In this document: positions 19,111 through 29,404 of the stretch, piece by piece
How positions within the stretch are numbered: the first letter of the stretch is position 1
How the letters are laid out: each line of letters begins with the position of its first letter
Origin: Methylobacterium sp. 77
GTDB taxonomy: Bacteria; Pseudomonadota; Alphaproteobacteria; Rhizobiales; Beijerinckiaceae
Length of the DNA: 64,000 nt
Assembly: GCF_000372825.1 (NCBI RefSeq)
Contig: NZ_KB910516.1
Location: 342,011-406,010, forward strand
Direction: 5' to 3'
The notes under the pieces: model-generated
Told to the model about the DNA's origin: nothing
Databases searched by the model: none
What the model saw: only the letters and a program-made list of their open reading frames with translations
Translations under genes and position numbers: made by a program

Positions 19111-21593
19111 GTTCCCCTCGGCTTCACACGACGCGTCGGCGGCTCCGCGAGGGGATCGTCCGGCCACGGGTGGCGCGGGTAGCGGCCGCGCATCTCGGCG
19201 CGGACGGCGCTCCACGAACCGCGCCAGAAGCCGGGCAGATCCCTGGTGATCTGGATCGGCCGCGAGGCCGGCGACAGCAGATGGAGGACGAGGGGCACGC
19301 GCCCGCCCGCGATGGAGGGATGGCGGTCGAGGCCGAACAATTCCTGCACCCGGACGGCCAGGACAGGCCCACCCTCGGCATCGTAGTCGATGGGGATGCG
19401 CGATCCCGTCGGCACTTCAACATGGGTCGGCGCCTCGGCGTCGAGCCGGTGACGCATCTCCCAGGGCAGCAGGGCGTTGAGGGCGCGGCCGAGATCGTCG
19501 GCGGTGACGGCCGCGAGGCTGGTGCGCCCTTCGATCTCGGGCGCGAGCCAATCCTCGATCGTCGCATCCAGGGCCTGATCGGAAAGATCGGGCCACGTCT
19601 CACCCTCGGCGGCGCGCAGAAAACTCAGCCGGGATCGCCATTGGGTCAGGGCGGGCGTCCAGGGCAGGGTGTCGAGGCCGAGGCCGGCGATGCCCCGCGC
19701 CAGGATCACGGCGGATGCCGCATCCGGCTTCACGGACAGGATGCGCTCGCCGAGCGTCGCCGCACCGAGGCGACGGGACGCCCGCGCCCGCAACGACCGG
19801 GAGGCCTTGTCGAAAGCCACTTGGGAGACCGACTCGATCCGCTCCGCGAACAGGGCCTCGATCTCGTCCAGGGTGATCGCGGCGGCGGCGAGGATGCGCC
19901 CGGAGGCCGCCGTGCCGGCGATATCGGCCACCACCAGGAAAGCTTCTCGGGCCAGCGCGGAAGCCGGATCGAGGCGCCCCGCGCGGCCATTCGCCATGAC
20001 GAACTCGCCGTCCCGCCCGCGTGAGCGGGCGACGCGATCGGGATAGGCGAGAGCCAGAAGCGGTCCGGCCTCCGCGATCTTGGCCCCGCGCGCCTCGGTC
20101 GCGGCCCCGTTCGCCTGCTCGGCCCAGCCGCGTGCCAGCCGCCGCATGTCGGACGCGCGGGTGCCGCGGTCGCGTGCGAAACGGTCGGCGCGGACGGACA
20201 GGTCGACATCGTCGCCGCCGAGTCCGCGCTCCACCAGAAGGGCGGCGAGGTCGGCCGCCTCCCGTGCCCGTCCGAATCCGACGGCGGCGACCACCATCCG
20301 CGCCAGGCGCGGGGGCAGGGGAATGGCGCGCAATGCCCGCCCCATCCCGGTCAGGCGTCCATCGGCATCGAGGGCGGCCAGGTCGCGCAGCATCAGCCGT
20401 GCCTCGGCCAAGGCAGGGGCCGGCGGCGTATCGAGGAACGAGAGGGCGGCGGGATCGGAGACGCCCCAGGCGGCGCAATCGAGGAGCAGTCCCGACAGGT
20501 CGGCCGCCAGGATTTCCGGCCGGGTGAACGGTTCGAGAGCGTTGGTGGCCGCTTCCGACCAGAGCCGGTAGCAGATGCCCGGCTCGGTCCGCCCGGCGCG
20601 GCCGCGTCGCTGGTCCACCGAGGCGCGGGAGGAACGGGCGGTGACGAGGCGGGTCAGTCCGATGCCGGGCTCATAGAGCGGCACCCGCGACAGGCCGGAA
20701 TCGACCACGATGCGGACGCCCTCGATGGTCAGCGAGGTCTCGGCGATGCTGGTGGCGAGCACGACTTTTCGCTTGCCCGCCGGAGAGGGCGCCACGGCGC
20801 GGTCCTGCTCGGCCGGGGGGAGGGCGCCGTAGAGCGGCGCGATCTCGGTGCGTTCGTCGACGCGCTCGGCGAGGAGGGTCGCCACGCGGCGGATCTCGCC
20901 CTGTCCGGGCAGGAAGGCGAGGATGGAACCGGTATCGGCCCGCAAAGCCCTTCCGATGACGTCGGCCATCGCATCCTCGATCCGCCGGTTCGGCTCGCGC
21001 TCCATATGCCGCGTCTCCACGGGATAGGCCCGCCCCTCGGATTCCACCACGGGCGCGTCGCCCATGAGGCGCGACACCCGCGCGCCGTCGAGGGTGGCGG
21101 ACATGACGAGGATGCGCAGGTCGTCGCGCAGGCCCCCCTGCGCGTCGAGGGCGAGGGCGAGCCCGAGATCGGCGTCGAGGGAACGCTCGTGGAACTCGTC
21201 GAAGATCACCGCGCCGATGCCGGACAATTCGGGATCGTCGAGGATCATGCGGGTGAAGACCCCCTCCGTGACCACCTCGATCCGCGTCGCGCGCGAAATC
21301 TTCGAGCCGAGGCGGACGCGCAATCCCACCGTCTCACCCACACGCTCACCGAGGGTGGCGGCCATCCGCTCGGCGGCGCCCCGTGCCGCGAGGCGACGGG
21401 GTTCGAGCAGGATGATTCGGCCGGCCCCGCCGAGCCATGGCGCGGCGAGGAGCGCCAGCGGAACGCGGGTGGTCTTGCCGGCACCGGGAGGTGCCACCAG
21501 CACCGCCGACGATTGCGCCTCGAGCACCGAGAGCAGACGCGGCAGCGCCGCATCGATCGGCAGCGGAGCGGAAAGGAAGGGGTCTGTCGCCAT
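19107..21593 (-). CDS. hrpB: ATP-dependent helicase HrpB
   Basis: DEAH-box RNA helicase of 828 residues. Walker A is APPGAGKTTRVPLALL, the DEAH-type box is IFDEFHERSLDADLG, motif III is VMSATLDG, and motif VI is SVDQRRGRAGRTEPGICYRLW. The HrpB-specific C-terminal domain is present, ending in LPGFWRGSWSAVRAEMRGRYPRHPWPDDP, a signature of the family. The start was set at 21593 (MATDPFLSAPLPID); upstream codons in the same frame lack family similarity. The role of HrpB in most bacteria is poorly defined. Confidence 0.95.
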   Translation of the reverse strand: MATDPFLSAPLPIDAALPRLLSVLEAQSSAVLVAPPGAGKTTRVPLALLAAPWLGGAGRIILLEPRRLAARGAAERMAATLGERVGETVGLRVRLGSKISRATRIEVVTEGVFTRMILDDPELSGIGAVIFDEFHERSLDADLGLALALDAQGGLRDDLRILVMSATLDGARVSRLMGDAPVVESEGRAYPVETRHMEREPNRRIEDAMADVIGRALRADTGSILAFLPGQGEIRRVATLLAERVDERTEIAPLYGALPPAEQDRAVAPSPAGKRKVVLATSIAETSLTIEGVRIVVDSGLSRVPLYEPGIGLTRLVTARSSRASVDQRRGRAGRTEPGICYRLWSEAATNALEPFTRPEILAADLSGLLLDCAAWGVSDPAALSFLDTPPAPALAEARLMLRDLAALDADGRLTGMGRALRAIPLPPRLARMVVAAVGFGRAREAADLAALLVERGLGGDDVDLSVRADRFARDRGTRASDMRRLARGWAEQANGAATEARGAKIAEAGPLLALAYPDRVARSRGRDGEFVMANGRAGRLDPASALAREAFLVVADIAGTAASGRILAAAAITLDEIEALFAERIESVSQVAFDKASRSLRARASRRLGAATLGERILSVKPDAASAVILARGIAGLGLDTLPWTPALTQWRSRLSFLRAAEGETWPDLSDQALDATIEDWLAPEIEGRTSLAAVTADDLGRALNALLPWEMRHRLDAEAPTHVEVPTGSRIPIDYDAEGGPVLAVRVQELFGLDRHPSIAGGRVPLVLHLLSPASRPIQITRDLPGFWRGSWSAVRAEMRGRYPRHPWPDDPLAEPPTRRVKPRGT

Positions 21594-21807
21594 CACGGAT
21601 GCGCTGTTGGGACGAAGCGGCGGTATCCGCAACCCCACTCCGCCCAAGCCGCTACGCCTACGAGCACGATACGAAAATCATCCCACGATCCGGGCATTAA
21701 CGGCACGTTTTCGGTGGAGAAACATGCGTCGAAAAGAATGGGAACGGAGTCCGCACAAGCGACTTGTTGCCTCGACGCGCGCGGCGCGATCCGAACGGAT
21801 GGACTAG

Positions 21808-22119
21808 ATGACCAAGATTGCACTTGCCCTCGCAGCAGGAACCTTCCTCAGCGCCCTCGGTCTCGGCGCGGCTTCAGCCGCTCCCGCCATGCCGACCGCA
21901 CCCGTGATCGCCGGCGAAGCGCTCACCACCGAAGTCGTCACGCGCGGCCACCACCCCGGCTATGCCAGCCACCGCAAGATGCGTCACCACCACGGCATGC
22001 GCCATCGCCACGGCATGCGCCGTCACCGCATGGGCCAGAGCGACCCGAACTCGCGCAACCCGTCGCAGCCGGGCTACATGCAGCAGAAGGGCACCACCTC
22101 GGGCGGCCCGCGCTACTAG
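21808..22119 (+). CDS. Small exported His/Arg/Met-rich protein
   Basis: A 103-residue protein with a clear signal peptide ([22 protein letters not shown], cleavage near ASA-A). The mature part has a run of His, Arg and Met: [19 protein letters not shown], made of repeats of the form [15 protein letters not shown]. It ends in a Gly/Ser/Pro-rich tail. Such His/Met content could bind copper or nickel in the periplasm, but no family was recognised and this is inference. It stands alone between hrpB (divergent) and mutS, and is followed by a strong terminator. Confidence 0.7.
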   Translation: MTKIALALAAGTFLSALGLGAASAAPAMPTAPVIAGEALTTEVVTRGHHPGYASHRKMRHHHGMRHRHGMRRHRMGQSDPNSRNPSQPGYMQQKGTTSGGPRY

Positions 22120-22153
22120 GCCGGTCGCACCAACCCATTTCAGGTATCTCGTC

Positions 22154-22188
22154 GGAAAGGCCGGTGCGGAGACGCATCGGCCTTTTTC
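22154..22188 (+). terminator. Rho-independent terminator after the His-rich gene
   Basis: Stem AAAGGCCGGTGC / GCATCGGCCTTT (12 bp with one G-T pair) around a 6-nt loop, followed by TT and CC. It separates the small exported gene from mutS. Confidence 0.8.
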
Positions 22189-22264
22189 CATGGGAGAACG
22201 GTTCTCCCCAGGTGATGCGAGGCGGATGCTGATTCGGTCGGACGGCCTCTGCTATCATGCAGCC

Positions 22265-25018
22265 ATGTCCCAGCGTGCCGCCCGCTCCAGCCCGAAGACC
22301 GGCGTCCCGGCCGAGGAGAGCGTGAGCGCCTCTCCCCTCGACATCGCCGGCGCCACGCCGATGATGGCGCAGTATATCGAGATCAAGGCGGCCAATACGG
22401 ATTGCCTCCTGTTCTATCGGATGGGCGATTTCTACGAGCTGTTTTTCGAGGATGCTGAGATCGCATCCCGGGCCCTGGGCATCGTCCTGACGAAACGCGG
22501 CAAGCACGGCGGGGCAGACATCCCGATGTGCGGCGTGCCGGTGGAACGCTCCGACGACTATCTCAGCCGCCTCATCGCCCTCGGCCATCGCGTCGCGGTC
22601 TGTGCGCAGACCGAGGATCCGGCGGAAGCCAAGAAGCGCGGGCCGAAATCCGTGGTGCGGCGCGAGGTGGTCCGCCTCGTCACCCCCGGCACGATCACCG
22701 AGGATCGCCTGCTCGATCCGTCCAGGGCCAGCATCCTTCTGGCCGTCGGCCGCCGCAAGCTGTCGGAATCCGGCTATGCCTACGGCATTGCCGCCGTCGA
22801 CATCTCCACCGGCCGGTTCTCGCTGAGCGAGGTGCCGGACGGCGAACTCGGTGCGGCCATCGCCCGGCACGATCCGCGCGAGATCGTGCTGTCCGAGGCG
22901 ATCCATTCCGACCCCTCGCTGGCCGGGCTCTGGCGCGACGTGAAGGCTCCGGTGACGCCGCTGGCGCAGGCGGAGCTCGAACCGGCCTCGGCCGAGCGGC
23001 GGATCAAGGAACAGTTCGGCGTCTCCACCCTCGATGGGTTCGGCCAGTTCGGACGGGCGGAACTCGCCGCGGCGAGCGCCGCGCTGCTCTACATCGAGCG
23101 CACGCAGATCGGCGCGCGACCGGCGCTCTCGCCGCCGACACGGGAGACCAGCGGCGCGACACTGGCCATCGACGCGGCGACGCGGGCCAACCTCGAACTC
23201 ACCCGCACCCTGTCGGGCGAGCGCTCCGGCAGCCTGCTCGACGCCATCGACCGGACCGTCTCGGCCATCGGCGCGCGGCTACTCGCCGAGCATCTCGCCG
23301 GTCCGCTGACCGACTTGTCGGCCATCACCCGGCGCCACGAGGCAGTCTCCTTCCTCGTCGAGGGCAGCCCCCTGCGCCGGACATTGCGCGACACGCTGGC
23401 TCGGGCGCCCGACATCGCCCGCGCGCTGTCGCGGCTCGGCCTCGGACGCGGTGGCCCGCGCGACCTCGCGGCCCTGCGCGACGGCCTCGACGCGGCCATG
23501 GCCATCGCGGAGCGCTGCGGGCAGGTCAGGGCGCTGCCGGACGATGTCGCCGGCATCGTCCAGCGGCTCGGCACCGTCGATGCCGACCTCGTCGAGCATC
23601 TCCGCGCGGCGCTCGCCGACGACCTTCCCCTCAACCGCCGCGACGGCGGCTTCGTGCGGGCCGGCTACGATGCCGAGATCGACGAGGTGCGCCTCCTCGG
23701 CCAGGATTCGCGCAAGGTCATCGCCGGCTTGCAGGCGCGCTACGCCGAGGAGACCGGCTGCCGTACCTTGCGGATCAAGCACAACAACATGCTCGGCTAC
23801 TACATCGAGGTACCGCAGGCGGTCGGCGAGACCTGCCTCAAGGGCCTGATGCGCGAGACGTTCATCCATCGCCAGACCATGATGGACGCCATGCGGTTCT
23901 CGAGCGTGGAACTGAACGATCTGGAGAGCCGCATCTCGGGCGCGTCCGACCGCGCGCTCACCCTCGAAACCGAGGTGTTCGACGCCCTCGCGGCGCGCAT
24001 CCTGGCGCAGGCTGACACGATCGCCGCCATCGCCGACGCCCTGGCCTGCCTCGACGTCACCGCCTCGCATGCCGAACTCGCGGTGGAACGGGATTGGCGC
24101 CGGCCTTTCGTCGACGACAGTTTCAGCTTCGTCGTGGAAGGCGGCCGCCACCCGGTGGTGGAATCGGCCCTGCGTCGCTCCGGCGAGCCGTTCATCGCCA
24201 ACGATTGCGACCTGTCCGGTGAAGGGCGCGGGCGTATCCGCCTCGTCACCGGGCCGAATATGGGCGGCAAATCGACCTTCCTGCGTCAGAACGCCCTCAT
24301 CGCCGTCCTCGCCCAGATGGGCGCCTTCGTGCCGGCGGCCCGCGTGCATCTCGGCGTGGTCGACCGCCTGTTCTCGCGCGTCGGAGCGGCGGACGACCTC
24401 GCGCGCGGACAATCGACCTTCATGGTCGAGATGGTGGAGACGGCCGCGATCCTGAACCAGGCGAGCCGGCATTCCCTCGTCATCCTCGACGAGATCGGCC
24501 GGGGGACGGCGACCTTCGACGGTCTGTCCATCGCCTGGGCGTGCCTGGAATATCTCCACGAACAGAACGGCTGCCGCGCGCTCTTCGCGACCCATTTCCA
24601 CGAGCTGACAGCCCTGAGCCAGCGGCTCACGCGGCTCGACAACGCCACGCTGAAGGTGGCCGAGCACAAGGGCGAAGTCGTGTTCCTGCACGAGGTCGTG
24701 CCGGGCGTGGCCGAACGATCCTACGGCCTCCAGGTCGCTCGCCTCGCGGGTCTGCCCGCCGGGGTCATCGCCCGGGCCGGTTCGATCCTGAAGAACCTGG
24801 AAAAGGCGGAGCGCGACCGTCCGACCCGCCCGCGCATCGACGATCTGCCGCTTTTCGCCAGCCTCGCACCACCGCCTCTGCCGGAGATTAAGGAACCTCC
24901 GCGCGAGGATCGTCTGCGACAGGCGCTCGATCAGGTCGACCCGGACGCGCTGACCCCGCGAGAGGCGCTGGACATTCTCTATCGCCTGAAGGTTACGGCG
25001 CGCGACACGGCCGAGTGA
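22265..25018 (+). CDS. mutS: DNA mismatch repair protein MutS
   Basis: Mismatch-recognising ATPase of about 917 residues. The mismatch-binding domain I has [14 protein letters not shown] (the Phe-x-Glu wedge). The lever/clamp domain holds [21 protein letters not shown]. The ATPase domain has Walker [15 protein letters not shown], Walker [20 protein letters not shown] and [10 protein letters not shown]. The C-terminus ends with the tetramerisation segment [16 protein letters not shown]. The frame is open earlier, but the ATG at 22265 follows the terminator and gives a normal N-terminus with a short Ser/Pro-rich leader. Confidence 0.98.
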   Translation: MSQRAARSSPKTGVPAEESVSASPLDIAGATPMMAQYIEIKAANTDCLLFYRMGDFYELFFEDAEIASRALGIVLTKRGKHGGADIPMCGVPVERSDDYLSRLIALGHRVAVCAQTEDPAEAKKRGPKSVVRREVVRLVTPGTITEDRLLDPSRASILLAVGRRKLSESGYAYGIAAVDISTGRFSLSEVPDGELGAAIARHDPREIVLSEAIHSDPSLAGLWRDVKAPVTPLAQAELEPASAERRIKEQFGVSTLDGFGQFGRAELAAASAALLYIERTQIGARPALSPPTRETSGATLAIDAATRANLELTRTLSGERSGSLLDAIDRTVSAIGARLLAEHLAGPLTDLSAITRRHEAVSFLVEGSPLRRTLRDTLARAPDIARALSRLGLGRGGPRDLAALRDGLDAAMAIAERCGQVRALPDDVAGIVQRLGTVDADLVEHLRAALADDLPLNRRDGGFVRAGYDAEIDEVRLLGQDSRKVIAGLQARYAEETGCRTLRIKHNNMLGYYIEVPQAVGETCLKGLMRETFIHRQTMMDAMRFSSVELNDLESRISGASDRALTLETEVFDALAARILAQADTIAAIADALACLDVTASHAELAVERDWRRPFVDDSFSFVVEGGRHPVVESALRRSGEPFIANDCDLSGEGRGRIRLVTGPNMGGKSTFLRQNALIAVLAQMGAFVPAARVHLGVVDRLFSRVGAADDLARGQSTFMVEMVETAAILNQASRHSLVILDEIGRGTATFDGLSIAWACLEYLHEQNGCRALFATHFHELTALSQRLTRLDNATLKVAEHKGEVVFLHEVVPGVAERSYGLQVARLAGLPAGVIARAGSILKNLEKAERDRPTRPRIDDLPLFASLAPPPLPEIKEPPREDRLRQALDQVDPDALTPREALDILYRLKVTARDTAE

Positions 25019-25031
25019 CGTATCGGCCCAC

Positions 25032-25505
25032 TCAATGCCCCGGTCCGGACGGCGTCGACCAGAGGGCATCGTCCGGCACGTCCGCTGAGGCTAGCCGAAA
25101 CCCATCCAGGCCATCGGCCGGCGGTTGTCGACCTGCTCGGATTGCCGCCACGTAGCGGAGCGCGCAGGCGACGGCACGCTCCGAATAGGGCTTGGCGATC
25201 ACGCCCAGGGCCCCGGCGAAGTCGGCGGGAATGCGCTTGTCGTTGGCGGTCATGAAGACGACGCTCGTTCGCGGATCGAGGCTCAGAATCCTCGCGACAT
25301 CGATACCCGTGGGACCGTCGACGAGGTGGATATCCACCAACGCCACGTCGGGAGAGGTCGTCCGCCCCATCTCGATCGCTTCGGTGGAACTCCCCGCCAC
25401 GCCGACGGTGATGTAGCCGAGGTCGTCCAGCAGGCATTCGAGTTCGAGGGCGATGAGCGCCTCGTCCTCGACGACGAGAATGCGCAAGCTGGCTTCGTCA
25501 CTCAC
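25032..25505 (-). CDS. Single-domain response regulator
   Basis: A 157-residue receiver protein without an output domain. The acidic pocket is VVEDEAL, the phospho-acceptor Asp lies in DVALVDIHLVDGPTGID, the switch Thr in VVFMTAND and the Lys in VIAKPYSERA. A short tail of about 35 residues follows. The start overlaps the stop of the LOV kinase (ATGA), so the pair is coupled and this receiver is the likely partner of that kinase. It could signal by phosphotransfer to another protein, as known for kinases of the HWE/HisKA_2 type. Confidence 0.88.
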   Translation of the reverse strand: MSDEASLRILVVEDEALIALELECLLDDLGYITVGVAGSSTEAIEMGRTTSPDVALVDIHLVDGPTGIDVARILSLDPRTSVVFMTANDKRIPADFAGALGVIAKPYSERAVACALRYVAAIRAGRQPPADGLDGFRLASADVPDDALWSTPSGPGH

Positions 25506-26659
25506 TGTACGGGACCTGCGGACGCATCGCCCGGCGCCGATGCGGGTGCCTCCTGCAGCAGCGGGATGACGATCTCCACGCGCGTGCCCGGACCGGGATC
25601 GTGCCAGGTGATGACCCCGCGCAATTGCTTCACCACCATCTCGACGAGGGAACAGCCGAAGCCGGCGGGGTTCGGCGTCCCGGCCTTCAACCCGATGCCA
25701 TCATCCTCGATCAGGACGCGCAGACCGGTCTCGCAGCGGCGCGCCGAAATGATGATGCGTCCTCCGCGCTCGTCGGGAAAAGCGTGGCGCACGGCGTTGG
25801 TGGCGAGTTCGTGCAGCATCAGCGCCAGGGGAGCCGCGATGGCCGCCGGCAGGGTGATCGGGTCGATCTCGGCGGTGACGGCCGTGCGCGCCGGATCGAT
25901 GCCGGCGATCAGGTCCGAGAGGAAATCGTCGGCGAACTCCCCCAGGTTGAACCGGGTCACGTCCCCGGCGGAATAGAGCATCCGATGGACCATGGAGAGC
26001 GCGCCGATCCGCTCAGCCATGCCCTGGAGGGCATCGCGCGCCTCTCCCTGCGGAGTACGACGCGCCTTCAGCAGGACCAGGGACGAGATGACCTGGAGGT
26101 TGTTCTTGACCCGGTGATCGACCTCGTGAAGCAGCGCGGTCTTCTGGTCGAGGGCGGCGCGCAGATCGGCCGTCTGCTCGTTGACCTGCCGTTCGAGTTC
26201 GTCGTTCGTCCCCTTCATGGCGAGTTCGAGCGCGTGCTTGGCGGTCATGTCCGCCTGGGCGGCATAATAATAGATGAGGTCCCCCGCCTCGTTGCGGACG
26301 GGCGTGATCGTCATCGCGTTCCAGAAGGAGGTGCCGTCCTTGCGATAATTGTGCAGTTCCACCTCGACGGAGGTTTGCCTCGTCACGGCGTCGCGGATGG
26401 CGTCGATCGCGCGCGGATCGCTGTCCGGCCCTTGCAGCAGGCGGCAGTTGCGGCCCTCCAACTCCTGCCGGCTATAGCCGGTCAGGTCGAGAAAGGCGTT
26501 GTTGACCCAGACGATGGGGTTGTCGGCCAGTCGCGGGTCTGTGACCACCATGGGCGTGGGAGTGGCATCGAACGCCATGGCGAACGTCCTGGCGTCGATG
26601 GCGGCGTTACCCACCGGACGGGGCTGGACCGTCCCTCGATCGTCGCTGCTGTCCATCAT
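25502..26659 (-). CDS. LOV-domain histidine kinase (HisKA_2 type), probable blue-light sensor
   Basis: A soluble kinase of 385 residues without membrane segments. Residues about 25-140 form a PAS domain with all the marks of a flavin-binding LOV domain: NAFLDLTGYS, then GRNCRLLQG with the photo-adduct Cys72, then ELHNYRKDGTSFWNAM. A coiled linker leads to the HisKA_2 phosphoacceptor motif LLHEVDHRVKNNLQV (His182) and an ATPase domain with HELATNAVRHAF, IEDDGIGL and GFGCSLVEMVV. In known LOV kinases blue light forms a Cys-FMN adduct and raises autophosphorylation. It is cotranscribed with a receiver gene through a 4-bp overlap. Confidence 0.9.
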   Translation of the reverse strand: MMDSSDDRGTVQPRPVGNAAIDARTFAMAFDATPTPMVVTDPRLADNPIVWVNNAFLDLTGYSRQELEGRNCRLLQGPDSDPRAIDAIRDAVTRQTSVEVELHNYRKDGTSFWNAMTITPVRNEAGDLIYYYAAQADMTAKHALELAMKGTNDELERQVNEQTADLRAALDQKTALLHEVDHRVKNNLQVISSLVLLKARRTPQGEARDALQGMAERIGALSMVHRMLYSAGDVTRFNLGEFADDFLSDLIAGIDPARTAVTAEIDPITLPAAIAAPLALMLHELATNAVRHAFPDERGGRIIISARRCETGLRVLIEDDGIGLKAGTPNPAGFGCSLVEMVVKQLRGVITWHDPGPGTRVEIVIPLLQEAPASAPGDASAGPVQ

Positions 26660-26976
26660 CCTAACACACGCCTACGCCGTCGCCGCGCACAACAGGAAAG
26701 CACAGCCACGGTACAGACCGATACGACCGTCCTGGCAGACAAAGGAAAATGACGTCGTCTCGTCATTTCGACTCATCAATGCGGAATATGTCCCATTGCG
26801 AGCCAATGGCTACCTGCAAAGTGCGGGTGCCTATTAAGTTCTTAGTGACCATTCTTTATCTCTGTCACGGGTGGCGGCGCGCCCCGGAGCGCAGTGACGA
26901 ACTGACGGACGAGCCACCCTCGGATTGAGCGTGGCAGCCGACCTTCAAGGGTCAGAAGCCTCTAGGAGTTCCACGA
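26660..26976. other. 317-bp gap between the LOV kinase and the permease
   Basis: A divergent promoter region, A+T-rich around 26740-26860. It holds a perfect inverted repeat AAATGACG / CGTCATTT with a 6-nt loop at about 26748-26769, which could be an operator or hairpin. No gene was recognised and no consensus promoter could be assigned with confidence. Confidence 0.45.
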
Positions 26977-28437
26977 ATGGCTCAGACTGCAGCGGTAGCG
27001 GGAAAGGTGCGCACCAAGCTCGCCTTCCGGGATATATTCGAAGATCCGCGCATCGCCTTGATGCTGGCCCTCGGCTTCTCGTCCGGCTTGCCGCTCCTCC
27101 TCGTCCTCGGCACGTTCTCGACCCGGCTCGCCTTCTCGGACGTGGACATCAAGGCCATCGGCCTCTTCAGCTATCTGGCGCTGCCCTACACGCTGAAGTT
27201 CCTCTGGGCGCCGCTGATCGACCGGTTCGACGTTCCCGTCCTCAGCGCCCGTATCGGCCGCAGGCGCTCCTGGATGATCACGACGCAGGTCGCCGTCGCC
27301 CTCGCGCTCTCGCTCATGGCGACGGCGAACCCGTCGACCAGCATCGTCCTGCTCGGTCTCGGCGCATTCCTGGTGGCGATCTGCGCGGCGACCCAGGACG
27401 TCGTGATCGACGGTTGGCGCATCGACGCGGCCGGCACCGATCTCCAGGGTGTCATGGCGGCGACGTCGAACCTCGGCTATCGCCTGGCGCTCATGTGCGC
27501 CGGGGCCGGCGCGCTCTTCATCGCCGACGGGGCCGGCTGGTCGGTCGCCTATTTCAGCATGGCCGCGCTGATGGGAATTGGCATGATCGCCGCCCTGGTG
27601 GCGCCCGCCTACGACAGGGCGCAGACCAGGGCTGAAGAGGCACAGACGGCGGAGCAGAAGAGCGCGCCGGCAAAGGTCTGGACGTTCCGCGGCGCGGTGC
27701 TCGAACCCCTGACCGAGCTGCATACCCGCCTGGGTCCCGGCCTGTGGGCGATCCTCATCCTCGTCGCGTTCTACCGCATGCCGGATTTCATCTCCGGCGT
27801 GATGGCGAGCCCGCTCTACCGGCAGGTGGGTTTCACCCTGACCGAGATCGGCGCGGTGTCGAAACTCTACGGCATCTGGGTCGGCATCGCCGGCGCCTTC
27901 GTCGGCGGTTGGGCGATGACCCGGCTTGGGCTGTTTCCTACCCTGGTGACGGGAGCATTCCTGGGGGCGGCCTCCAACCTCGCCTTCTCGTGGCTGTCCT
28001 ATGGCGGCCCGGAGGTCTGGCGCCTGACGGCGGCGATCTCCATCGACAATTTCTGCGGGTCCTTCGCCGGCATGGCGCTGATCGCCTACATGTCGAGCCT
28101 GACGGCACCGGGCTTCGCCGCCACGCAATACGCGCTGTTCTCGTCGCTCTACGCGCTGCCCGGAAAACTCGTGGCCGGCACGTCGGGCTTCATCGCGGCG
28201 AGCTACGGCTATCCGGTCTTCTTCGCCTTCACCGCCGCCGTCGGCATTCCCGTGGTGATCCTCTGCCTGTTCGTCGGGCGTGCGGGTGAGCGGAGTGCCG
28301 CCCGCGCCGCCGCCGAGGCGGCCGCAACGGCGGACACCGAGACCGTGAGCGGGAACCATCCTGCCGGCCTCACGCTTGCTTCCAGCGATCGGCCCGGCGC
28401 CGCGACGCCCGGAACACGGATGAGACCGCAGACGTGA
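26977..28437 (+). CDS. AmpG-like MFS permease
   Basis: A 486-residue major facilitator with about 12 hydrophobic segments. The N-terminus (FRDIFEDPRIALMLALGFSSGLPLLL), LPYTLKFLWAPLIDRF and RIGRRRSWM are characteristic of AmpG, which imports anhydro-muropeptides for cell-wall recycling. QDVVIDGWRID fits as well. A ribosome site AGGAG lies 8 bp before the ATG. The last 30 residues are a hydrophilic tail. The following EcsC gene starts inside its stop codon (GTGA). Substrate assignment is by family. Confidence 0.85.
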   Translation: MAQTAAVAGKVRTKLAFRDIFEDPRIALMLALGFSSGLPLLLVLGTFSTRLAFSDVDIKAIGLFSYLALPYTLKFLWAPLIDRFDVPVLSARIGRRRSWMITTQVAVALALSLMATANPSTSIVLLGLGAFLVAICAATQDVVIDGWRIDAAGTDLQGVMAATSNLGYRLALMCAGAGALFIADGAGWSVAYFSMAALMGIGMIAALVAPAYDRAQTRAEEAQTAEQKSAPAKVWTFRGAVLEPLTELHTRLGPGLWAILILVAFYRMPDFISGVMASPLYRQVGFTLTEIGAVSKLYGIWVGIAGAFVGGWAMTRLGLFPTLVTGAFLGAASNLAFSWLSYGGPEVWRLTAAISIDNFCGSFAGMALIAYMSSLTAPGFAATQYALFSSLYALPGKLVAGTSGFIAASYGYPVFFAFTAAVGIPVVILCLFVGRAGERSAARAAAEAAATADTETVSGNHPAGLTLASSDRPGAATPGTRMRPQT

Positions 28438-29396
28438 GCACCAATTCCCTCGTCGACGATACCCGCTCCATGCCGACTGAGACCGCCGCTGGCGCGACCC
28501 TCAGCGACGCCGACCTGGCGGCCCTCGGCCGTGCCGTGCGCACGCTGGAGATTCCCGGCCTCGCCTCCCGCCTCTCGGCGGCGGCAGGCGCCCCCCTCGA
28601 GATGATCAGCCGCAGCCTGCCGGCTCCCGTGACGGATGCCGTCTCGCGCGCCACCGAAGGCGCCATGCGGACGGCCTTGCGCGTCGCCCTCGCCACGCTG
28701 CCGGAGGCGGAGAAGACGATCGTGCCCGCGACGGCCTCCGACACGGCTGCTTCGGCGACGATCCAAGACCTGCCGGCAACGGTCGGCTCCACGACGGGCG
28801 AGCGTTTCGCCCGCTTCCTGCCGACGGGCGATTTCGGCCACAAGGCGATGGCGGCCCTGTCCGGGGCGGTGGGCGGTGCCTTCGGCATCGCGACCCTGCC
28901 GGTGGAATTGCCGCTCTCGACCACTCTGATGCTGCGTTCCATCGCGCAGATCGCGCGCGAGGAGGGCGAGGACCTGTCCAACCCCGAGAATGCGCTCGCC
29001 TGCGTGCAGGTCTTCGCGCTGGGCGGTCGCAGCGGTGCCGAGACGGCGCTCAGCGAGAGCGGGTATTTCGCGGTGCGCGCGGCACTCGCCAAGACCATGT
29101 CGGAGGCGGCCCGCTATGCCGGCAACCGCGCGCTCCTCGACGAGGCGGCTCCGGCCCTGATCCGCTTCTCGACGCAGATCGCCGCGCGTTTCGGCCTCGT
29201 CGTGTCGCAGAAGGTCGCCGCGCAGGCCGTGCCGATCCTCGGCGCCTTCGGCGGCGCCGCCGTGAACACCGCCTTCATGAACCATTTCCAGGCCATGGCG
29301 CGCGCGCATTTCACCGTGCGCCGCCTGGAGCGGGCCTATGGCAAGGACGTCGTTCGCATCGCCTATGGAGTGGAGAAGGCGGCGATCGCGGCGTGA
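28434..29396 (+). CDS. EcsC-family protein
   Basis: A 320-residue protein of the EcsC family, named from the third gene of the Bacillus ecs operon; its molecular role is unclear. The conserved part begins near residue 135 (DFGHKAMAALSGAVGGAFGIATLPVELPLSTTLMLRSIAQIARE) and goes on with NPENALACVQVFALGG and QAVPILGAFGGAAVNTAFMNHF, two Gly/Ala-rich hydrophobic stretches that may sit in the membrane. The first 100 residues are Ala-rich and poorly conserved. The GTG start overlaps the permease stop, so they are an operon. Confidence 0.85.
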   Translation: MSTNSLVDDTRSMPTETAAGATLSDADLAALGRAVRTLEIPGLASRLSAAAGAPLEMISRSLPAPVTDAVSRATEGAMRTALRVALATLPEAEKTIVPATASDTAASATIQDLPATVGSTTGERFARFLPTGDFGHKAMAALSGAVGGAFGIATLPVELPLSTTLMLRSIAQIAREEGEDLSNPENALACVQVFALGGRSGAETALSESGYFAVRAALAKTMSEAARYAGNRALLDEAAPALIRFSTQIAARFGLVVSQKVAAQAVPILGAFGGAAVNTAFMNHFQAMARAHFTVRRLERAYGKDVVRIAYGVEKAAIAA

Positions 29397-29404
29397 GGCG
29401 AGGG

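Noticed and set aside
21741..21768. EcfG-type stress promoter (GGAAC ... GTT) before the His-rich gene
   Set aside because: The spacer is 20 bases; known EcfG promoters have 16-17.
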